From Bugulina stolonifera (Eukaryota; Bryozoa; Gymnolaemata; Cheilostomatida; Bugulidae), in the NCBI GenBank assembly GCA_935421135.1, contig OW285192.1, positions 16,965,001 to 17,029,000 on the forward strand: a DNA stretch of 64,000 bases, in the 5' to 3' direction. A program made the translations under genes and the position numbers. The notes beneath the pieces were generated by a model that searched no databases, was not told the origin of the DNA, and worked only from the letters and a program-made list of their open reading frames with translations. Below, piece after piece: positions 28,116 to 64,000 of this stretch. Each line of letters opens with the position of its first letter. Positions within the stretch are counted from its first letter, which is position 1.

Positions 28116-28395
28116 GTTTCCAGATGGTGCAGACTGGGTATTTTAAGACCAGAATCCACCTTGTCACCGGGCCAGGAGTGTAAAGAAGTGAATGGTTGAG
28201 AAAGTAATCATAACTCTAACATGGTCTGCCCAATCAGCTGATGTCAATCCAATTGAATACCTGTGGCATCAAATGGGCTTTGTGATAACAAAGAATAAAC
28301 CCACAACAAAAAGATATTATAGAAGCCTACCACAGAACTGTTACTCCAGATCGACTGACAACCTTAGTCAACAGCACGCTGTACCGATGTGAGAG
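28116..28395 (+). pseudogene. Tc1/mariner transposase C-terminal fragment, right arm
   Basis: Inverted copy of the left-arm fragment. A stop codon (TAA, 28144-28146) precedes the Asp of DQNPPCHRARSVKK, a further TGA follows that block, then come the catalytic Glu region WSAQSADVNPIEYLW and a small deletion after KPTTKR that shifts the frame. Dead copy. Confidence 0.78.
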
Positions 28396-28785
28396 GGTCA
28401 TCAAAACAACAAAAGGCTGGTCAATGAAATACTGACCATGCATCTCCCCCAACCTCAAAAGGCCTTTTTCAGGGCCACCATGCACTAATACAAAGAGTCT
28501 GTTAAAATATTTCCAATTAGAATGCAAGTAATTGCATGTCAATTGTGAGGCGCCTTTGATGGCTAGTAGTGCAAAAGACGGGTATTTGAAGTTTCAGCAA
28601 ATACATAAGAAAACCCATTGAATATATGGGAAAAAGAATTCAAAAGTTAGAATCTACACAAAATTTGGTTTAAATTGATGTATGATAGTTGTGGGTTATG
28701 ACAGGAAGAATACAAGTAGTAAGGTTTTAAATGGAAATTTGTCACTAAAAAGTAGGGCGGATACCTTATTTCGCACAGCACTGTA

Positions 28786-30140
28786 GGTGAAGGTAACATT
28801 TTGGGCTATGCAGGCAATATAAGCAATGGTTGCTAAGTATCACATAATCTACCTTCATAGAATGTTGGCATCCAACATCAAGCCTTTCATATCACAACAG
28901 CATAGCAATCAGTAGCATAGGTAGGGTGAGGTTACATAAATATCTTGTTAGGAAAGTCTATATTGATCATTGAATTACTACTAATGGCCTTACTTGGTTA
29001 ATAATCCTATGTACAGAGAGGAGCTAACTCCTGTTTTTTGTTAAGGCTTTCAGAGAAGGAGTTGTCTTTCTTCTCGTGAGCTAGTTTGAAGAGTTGTCAT
29101 CTCTGTGATTCTCATAAGAACAAAGGTAATGCATTGTTTATATTGCTAAGTGTACAGCCTATAGGAATGGACTAATACAAAGAGAAACAGCTACTCCTGC
29201 TCTTGTCCCCAGTATTCGGGATATTTATTGATTTATTGATGACTATGCTCTGAATATAAATTATCTGTGTAGGTACTGTAGATTACCAAGTATTAGCTGT
29301 GCTGCCAGTATGTATACTTGTTGTAGTTTGTGATACATTTTAATTCACTCTGGTGACAGTAGCTCTGAAAGGTCTTGCCACCCAACTGATACACATATTG
29401 AAATAATTATAACAATTACCCAATTTTTGTTTTGTTTTGAAATAGCAATAATATTATGCTATGATTAATTAAATAGACCAAACTAAAGGTACATTATGTT
29501 GCCTAAAGGGTTTATTCTGGGATTTACACTATATTTTTAAGCCTATTACTGAGATATGTAGGAAAAGCTATTGTATTGACCCATTCGTTCAGTATGGTTT
29601 AATTCAACAAAAATGAGTCTATTGAAAATGGAGGTAGAATTGAGCAGCTATTGTTAGTGGATCAATTACTGTATTAGTGTGCACATATTATTCTATTCTT
29701 TGATTTGATTCATCACACCAGTAGCTAGTCTGTGACTACTGAAGTATCTCGTGCACTCCGGAGTCATTTCACCTTATCCTACTTCTGGGAATTCTCCTCC
29801 ATTTTGACTGGAAGCTGACAGAAAATATATCATCCTATTGAACTCTTCACTTCCATATCTGATCAATTGTTGTCAATATCATTGATCTCTTCAGTCTCAT
29901 TGCTCAGTTCTCTCTTGCTGATGCATTCTCAAGGAGATTAAGTGAAAGCTTGGGAGTTATTTACTCAGTAGTATTATGTAACATTAAGCTTACTAGTAAG
30001 TTCTTTAATAGTGTAGATTGAAGGGCATCTGCTCACACTTGCTAAGGAATAAGCCCTGTTTATACTCACTCTCTCTAGAGATCTATGTTATAACGTGCTA
30101 GCTAATTCATGGTTGGAATATTTTACAACATCCTGGGACC
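28786..30140. other. Gap before the putative scaffold-gene start
   Basis: No gene, RNA or strong repeat recognised. The final ~100 bp may be the promoter and leader for the exon at 30141, but I see no clear TATA box. Confidence 0.35.
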
Positions 30141-30205
30141 ATGTCGCTTAGGATTAAAGAGAAAGTTCGGAAAATTAGGAGATCTCTGAGTTGGCACACA
30201 GCCAG
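30141..30205 (+). CDS. Candidate first coding exon of the FRMPD4-like gene
   Basis: ATG opens 21 codons of a strongly basic peptide (MSLRIKEKVRKIRRSLSW...) and ends at a donor CCAG|GTATG in phase 2. That is exactly the phase the first certain exon at 36197 requires: AG plus T gives Ser, then ADVTDHL. The intron would be about 6 kb, long for this gene. Supported by phase and codon usage only, not by homology. Confidence 0.45.
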
Positions 30206-30417
30206 GTATGTTATATTACAATATTGCTGTAATACTAGCTAGTGAGCCAAAGTGTAGAACCCAGGCTATCTCCAAGATGGTGCACTGGGTGCAGCTGTTG
30301 ATCTGGCCCCTTCTACACAAGTCATGTACATGTAGAATTGGGGCTATGAAGCTGTTGAATTGTAAAGACACGTTGTTGGTAACATACTATTAGCTGTCTT
30401 CTCAACCTAAATTTCAG

Positions 30418-30498
30418 GCACAGACCAACTTGTCTTCCGGCAGAAATTTGTCACAGAATTGCAAAGGAAAAGCCCTCATTTTTGTGTGAAAAACACAG
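30418..30498 (+). CDS. Candidate 27-codon cassette exon, FRMPD4-like gene
   Basis: After a good acceptor (ATTTCAG) an 81-nt open segment encodes a Cys/Arg/Lys-rich peptide (HRPTCLPAEICHRIAKEK...) and ends at CACAG|GTTTCG. It enters and leaves in phase 2, so it could be skipped or included between 30141-30205 and 36197 without changing frame. If not spliced out at that donor, the frame reaches a TAG 45 bases on. No homology recognised. Confidence 0.35.
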
Positions 30499-31280
30499 GT
30501 TTCGTCTGGCCAAGCAAAATCCCAGGTCAACAGCTCTTTTGGCCTAGGTCAGAGGCCATCTTGGGATCTTTATTTGAATGGAAAGAATAGAGTTTGTGGA
30601 ACCCCCCCCCCCCACTATTGAGTATGAGTAGGTACAGCCTTAGGCTTAGCTACCACATACCTAATAGTCCTCTCTCATAAAGGATTCAATTTTGATACCA
30701 CTATGTGCTTTCATTACATTGTCATCCAGCTACTTCCCCATTAAAGCTAACCCTAGTAGCAAAGTCTATGACTTTATGACTAAGTATAGGCCTGCAGGGT
30801 AGGCTTATACAATTTTTAATACAAGCTATTAATATGGCTTTGTCATTACTGTATGTAAGACTGTTGGTAATTATATCTACCCAATATTAAGTGTGTCTTG
30901 TAAGCAGTGATATTAGCTTTATTCACGCGGTATGAAGTAAAACTTCTATATTACAATATACAATGTTGTTCTTTCTGCAACGTAAGACATCTGCACAATG
31001 TTCCATCTGGAAAGGTTAGGGTAGTTAAAAGGCTAGTAAATATGTTTTTAATATCTTTACATTATTTCAAGGCAAACTGCTTTATTTAAAAAGATAACTT
31101 TCCCATATATCAATTATAGTGAATGATATACTGATCTGAAAGCATTACATAAACTGCTGTATTTAGAATACTACGCCTGTATCAATTTATTCAGCTGGCT
31201 CTTTGTGTTGACAGAATATCATATGACAGATTTAATATATGCTAGAAAACCTGAGCACCTGCAAACGTACTTGTATATGT

Positions 31281-31535
31281 ATACTACAACATACACTGTA
31301 CCTGTACATGTATACTACAACATACACTGTACCTGTACATGTATACTACAACATACACTGTACCTGTACATGTATACTACAATATACACTGTACCTGTAT
31401 ATATATACTACAATATACACTGTACCTGTATATGTATACTACAACATACATGTACACTGTACCTGTTTACATGTATACTAAAACATACACTGTACCTGTA
31501 CATGTATGCCACAACACATACTGTACATGCACATC
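31281..31535. repeat. 31-bp minisatellite, about 8 units
   Basis: Units ATACTACAACATACACTGTA plus CCTGTACATGT, spaced 31 bp, with later units interrupted. All three forward frames stay open across it. In the presumed intron upstream of 36197. Confidence 0.88.
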
Positions 31536-32373
31536 TATTACCACAATGCTGTCCATTCATTCATGTTGACCCTATAGCAGGTACACGTAATGTGACCAGG
31601 GGCCTGTGTGCTGTTATGTAGTTACAGCATAAGGGTATCACCATCATCTCACAAATGTACATGTCTTGTAGGGCAACTGTATCCCCCATAATTGCTATAT
31701 ACACACACACATGCTACATGCACATACACAATTGTGTGGCATGGTATACAAGGTGTGACCATATCATAACTATTACACATGTAAGTGGCAGGGCTGTACT
31801 GAAAGTACAAAAGTAGCTGTATTATTCTGTATTAGTAGGTGACCATGATTGTTATGCTCCTGATGCCCAATCCTATTGATTGTCATATTGTATTGTGTTT
31901 CCACATGATTTAATGCCCCCATTAGACAGCACTGGCAGCGTGTTCTTACATACAGTATAATTATACTCTATGTATACAATTGGTTATTACATTTATAATA
32001 CTAGTGTAACTTTCAATTCCTCTACCCCTTATATTATGCACTGGAGAGTCCAGTCTTTACCCCTGATAGCTCTGATTTTATTGATCCTGTATTATTAACT
32101 GACAGCTAATTAAAACAACTTAATTTCATTTGCATTGTCAGAGTACAGGGCATGTAACATTCTACATGACTGTATATCCATTCTGTATAATAATAAGAAT
32201 TGTCTATAGCTACCAGATTGAAGTAAAGCATCAGAGAAATAATATGTGTTAGTAAATATAATACAGGGAATACATATTTCAATTAGAAGTATGATGACAT
32301 CACGTTTTTTGGAAACTTGAAGCCTAATGTAGCTGAATGATGTTTAGGGAATGAAAAACACTTGATTTAGTAG

Positions 32374-32714
32374 ATATACTGTATATGATATAATATCATA
32401 ATATACTGTATATGATATGTCATAATATACTGTATATGATATAATATCATAATATACTGTATATGATATAATATCATAATATACTGTATATGATATAATA
32501 TCATAATATACTGTATATGATGTAATATCATAATATACTGTATATGATATAATATCATAATATACTGTATATGATATAATATCATAATATACTGTATATG
32601 ATATAATATCATAATATACTGTATATGATATAATATCATAATATACTGTATATGATATGTCATAATATACTGTAGGCCTATATGATATAATATCATAATA
32701 TACTGTATATGATA
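32374..32714. repeat. 27-bp AT-rich minisatellite, about 13 units
   Basis: Unit ATATACTGTATATGATATAA plus TATCATA, with some 24-bp variants (TGATATGTCATA). It contains only two G/C positions per unit and is internally palindromic. Confidence 0.9.
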
Positions 32715-35289
32715 CATCATTTAATAATTATGCTGCGTAGGTTATACTTGCAGTTCAAACTACTGTTCAAATTATTTACTTGGAACAAAAAATAAATATT
32801 AATATAAAATATGATTAGTCTCCTCTCAATGTATACTCTGAATTACTCCATCTTAGTACTCTAGCTTACCAGGCTATTGAGGGAACATTCTACCTGGTGA
32901 ATTCACATTGTCGAATGATGGACGGGAACTTCCAAAATTTATTTTCTGACTAAGGCTCTATAAATACCTGTAGCTGTACTTTGCTACTATCAGGTGGCCC
33001 TAATCGTAGTTATTATTGACCATGTAACAAGAATACCAAACATACAGTGTAGTGTCAATTCTATAGTTTACCTGGTGGGAAGGGGTGCTACTGGACCACC
33101 CGCTGTTATCAAGAGCTGCTCACACCAATAGACTACCGCCTTGCAGAAATAACAATTAGTAGAAGTCATCTCCCTTGACGCGTCACTCGATCTCTAATGA
33201 TAAATCATTGTTTAGACATAAATATGTCACATCTATGGCTAGCATAGTTCTGCATCTGTTTAGGAAACCAACGTTATGCTAATGAACCTGCTGAATATGC
33301 TATAATTTTTATACTCACTGGGCAAAGACAAGATGCGTTACCATGGTAACTCACATGCCATCAATAAATATTGTTATTGCACAGAAAGTATATATTAACT
33401 TAAATACTAATTGGTGCAAGAGTTGACAGTGGAGCAGTCAGTAGTATTGGTGAGTGAATATACACTGAGATATAGTTAGTAGTACTATTATAGTATATAC
33501 ATGTGATGGCTAGAGTTGTTGCTAGTCACTTCTTATGATGTGAGTGGATATCTTTGTATTTGCTGTGTAGTGTAAGTTACAATGTACATGTATGTACAAT
33601 GCAACACCATCTGACCTACATTTACATTGTGCATGTATATCATCTGGCGTACATTCAGGACAATACATGTAGTTGTTACTCCTAGGTGTTAGGAGGAAGA
33701 AATACGACTGTGATTAAAGCAATCGGTACACCTGTACTTGCAGATTAAACATAAAGCTAGGTTCCTTGGCCAGCTGCAAGGTTTGACAAAATCTGGGGTG
33801 ATATTGCCAAAACCGCGAGACAATGCGTTGTAGTTAGTGACAAAGGTCGTAGAGACATCGCCTGATGTATGCAAACAACTTGTTCTTAACGTAAATGCAC
33901 TCAATTGAAATTTTAGCAAAACTTTCAAGCATGTGACCAAGAAGTTAGAGTAGAGAGCTTGTAGGGTTAGACGTGTAGTGACAGTATATATTATGTTACT
34001 ATCATTTTGGCCTGCTGGTGTGCATTCAATTAGTCCAGTATTTGTAAGCTGTAAGGGCAGAGGGTAGGTAGGTTACTTTCCATACTTAGTCTCATATACA
34101 CAGTTATTATCCATCTGGTTACCTAAGACTGAGTAGTTAAGTAAGTTGGCTTCTCTCCTCCCCCACCCCTCCCCTTGGCACCCCCCCCCCCCCGCCCTCT
34201 GCTGACTGGTTTAAATGGAGAAAACTGGTAAATCATCAGCTATAGTGTAGACCAATATATCCGATGTATTGCACAATGTACATACATATACATCGTATAT
34301 ACATGTACATGATCTTTCCCACTTAGCAACTGCTGAAAGGTATTTAGCTAGCAGGCACCACACAGTCCTGCAGGTAAACGTTCACTCTTGGTGTAGCATA
34401 GCAGGATCTCAACCTGTCAATCCTTGAGGGTACCATTAGATGATAATAATAACTCGACATGGTAGAAATATTTAAATTTAAATTCTCCCGAGGATGATTT
34501 TGTGTGTGATCTATAATTAATATGAATTAGTTCATGTGCTGTCTATGACAAGAAAGGACATGGTATGACTACAGCTTTTGCTACTGTACGCGTCTGTAAA
34601 TATGGCCGCTCTTTAGAGTCTGAAGAGGTTTTGTGAGTTAATAGGAACGTGTCAACTGCTAGCACCTGTTATTTATAGTCAATCGACTTTTCTTCACCCA
34701 TTCATATCAACATAGTACAGAGCTCACTGTAATAGGACTTGATTCAGGGGTCGGCCTAGTTTTTTATATAATAGGCTACTAAAATACCCCCTCAGTCTAT
34801 AGAAAGAATTTGTACAAGTTGAATAGCTTACAAGTTCAAACTTATTCAACTGTGTTATTTGACACAATCCATTCATGGTATGTTGATATAACATGGGTAA
34901 TTGATAGGTATTAAACAACTAATTACATAATAAATAAAATAACTGTTCTTTGTTAATCATATTTTTAAATATTGTTTCAGTAGCCTCAATTAACTTTGGT
35001 ATAAAAATGTTGACAAGGTAGCCTGTGGGGACTTCTATTAACCAAAAAGGTTAGGTTTGAAATCACGCTGACCCTTAGTTTTACATTCAATCACTTACAC
35101 ATCCTCCATCTAGATTTTCTGTAGGGGTTTGGAACCCAGGCTGTCTTATGTAGAGTGACCATTGACCATGGACCATCACTCCTATTGATTTACATGTATA
35201 ATCCACTGACCTTCTGATGGAAGTTTTAGAATGCTTGCCTACTGATTTGAATAATTTAAATTTTCATGCATATATTGTGTATATGCTTA

Positions 35290-35560
35290 ACTTGTGCATA
35301 TACATGTACATTGTATATACGCATGTACATGTATATACACAATGCATGTACGTGTACATGAACATGTACATTGTATATACAATGTACATGTATATACACA
35401 ATGCATGTACGTGTACATGAACATGTACATTGTATATTACAATGTACATGTATATACACAATGCATGTACGTGTACATGAACATGTACATTGTATATTAC
35501 AATGTACATGCAGTACACAACATATGCATGCATATACATACACATGTATATGCAATGTAC
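35290..35560. repeat. ~60-bp tandem repeat rich in ACATGT
   Basis: Blocks starting AATGCATGTACGTGTACATG recur at 35341, 35400 and 35460, joined by TACATTGTATAT and TACATGTATATAC segments. Open frames on both strands (Cys/Val/His/Met-rich) are by-products. Confidence 0.85.
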
Positions 35561-36196
35561 ATGTATTATGCATACCCATTCATATACGTACATGTGCATA
35601 TACTTGCACATATATATACATACAACTTTCTCTTTGATACAGTATACACATGTACAATAGTGTACCTTGTATAATGATGTACACAGGCATATACATACAC
35701 ATGTAGGCATATACACGTGCATGCAGGTGTAGTAGGTGTAGGTTAGATCATTTAAGAGCAAGCCAACATTGCAGCGGGTGCGTGCACAGCAAACAAGTGA
35801 AAGGAATCCATTTGATTCTTGGAATTAAACCCCTAATTGTTTATCTTTGTGTTAAGTTTAACTGAATTGATGACGTGGAATATCGTAATTATAAAATACT
35901 ACTTCTATAACTGGCAGGGCCAAGGAACTTGCAGGGAAAGGAAAAATAAATTGAATAATTATATAATCTTCCAATAGACTGTTACGAAACTGACAGTATG
36001 GCAGCAACTGACATCACTAGTGTTCTAACTGAGGTACTCGGAAACTGCCCTTTGCTAAGAAGCTCTGTCAATTAATTTTATCTAATTATTGTAACTTTAA
36101 TCATTATTATTGGAGTCAACGAACTTGAGGTTAATGATCCTGCTTGCCAAAGTTGAGAATAGCGTAGATTTATCTTCTCTTGTTTGTGCATTGCAG

Positions 36197-63743
<27,547 letters not shown>

Positions 63744-64000
63744 GTAAGCAAACTATGACTATGAGTTCTGGACTCTTATAAGATAACTTATTTGTAAAAC
63801 AAGCAAAAGTCAATTCATTCAGTTTCATTGAGTATGAGTTCTTGTTTGTTAAGTAGGGGGGGGGGACTGCTGCGCAAGCTTGGTTATCTAGTTTGAAAAC
63901 CAGTTCTAGCTAATGCTATAGCCACAAGGCCAATCAATCTGTAAAATTTAGTAATAAGCTAAAGTATAATTTGTCTCACTACATTTATTGGTCACGTCAT

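Larger units (their letters stand above)
24510..28783. mobile_element. Palindromic (foldback) Tc1/mariner-type element, interrupted by a hAT-like insertion
   Basis: Both outer ends read CAGTGCTGTGCGAAATAAGG inward and are flanked by TA (24508-24509 and 28784-28785), the target duplication of the Tc1/mariner superfamily. The arms, about 700 bp each (24510-25241 and 28116-28783), are inverted copies of the same 3' half: transposase C-terminus, then about 350 bp of non-coding sequence, then the terminus. No 5' half of the transposase is present. Without the inner insertion the element would be about 1.4 kb with two head-to-head 3' halves and a ~75-bp unpaired spacer. It cannot encode its own transposase. 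Confidence 0.8.

Noticed and set aside
35998..36075. ATG-started frame MAATDITSVLTE just before the WW exon as its first exon
   Set aside because: Its only plausible donor (GAG|GTACTC) leaves phase 0, but the exon at 36197 needs phase 2.

Overview
The window is nuclear DNA of an animal. Genes are split into many short exons with GT-AG introns, and one gene is the animal scaffold type that combines WW, PDZ and FERM domains. The sequence is AT-rich and fairly compact: RPS3 fits in 2.1 kb and most introns are a few hundred bases. Plant-type haem peroxidases are rare in animals and known mainly from early-branching groups, so I infer a sponge (or possibly a cnidarian). That placement is inference, not something the sequence proves.

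Layout. (1) 0.4-10.5 kb, minus strand: two head-to-tail copies of an eight-exon secreted plant-type peroxidase gene. The upstream copy (B, 6104-10029) is intact. The downstream copy (A, 400-4446) has the same exon plan but carries a stop codon in exon 5 and has lost the distal arginine. It also holds a 245-bp inverted-repeat element against a splice acceptor. Each copy has a TATA box and a spliced 5' leader. (2) 10.5-17 kb: no gene recognised, some simple repeats. (3) 16975-19100, plus strand: complete ribosomal protein S3 in five exons. Introns 2, 3 and 4 each hold a box C/D snoRNA whose guide matches the U27 (SNORD27) site at 18S A27. (4) 19.1-30.1 kb: repeat-rich, with minisatellites, one orphan candidate first exon, and a nested transposon. 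In the nest a hAT-like element with an 8-bp target duplication (25250-28107) sits inside a palindromic Tc1/mariner-type element (24510-28783). (5) From about 30.1 kb (certain from 36.2 kb) to beyond the right edge, plus strand: a large FRMPD4/Preso-like scaffold gene. I could chain at least 27 coding exons in consistent phase from 36197. They encode a WW domain, a PDZ domain, a FERM domain and a long Ser/Thr/Pro-rich tail; the 3' end lies outside the window.

Function. The genes are unrelated in pathway: extracellular peroxide chemistry, translation with rRNA modification, and submembrane scaffolding. The most notable items are the decaying peroxidase twin, the three intron-encoded U27-like snoRNAs in RPS3, the nested transposon, a mobile element with both terminal inverted repeats and tRNA-like promoter boxes, and a triplicated splice donor in the scaffold gene.
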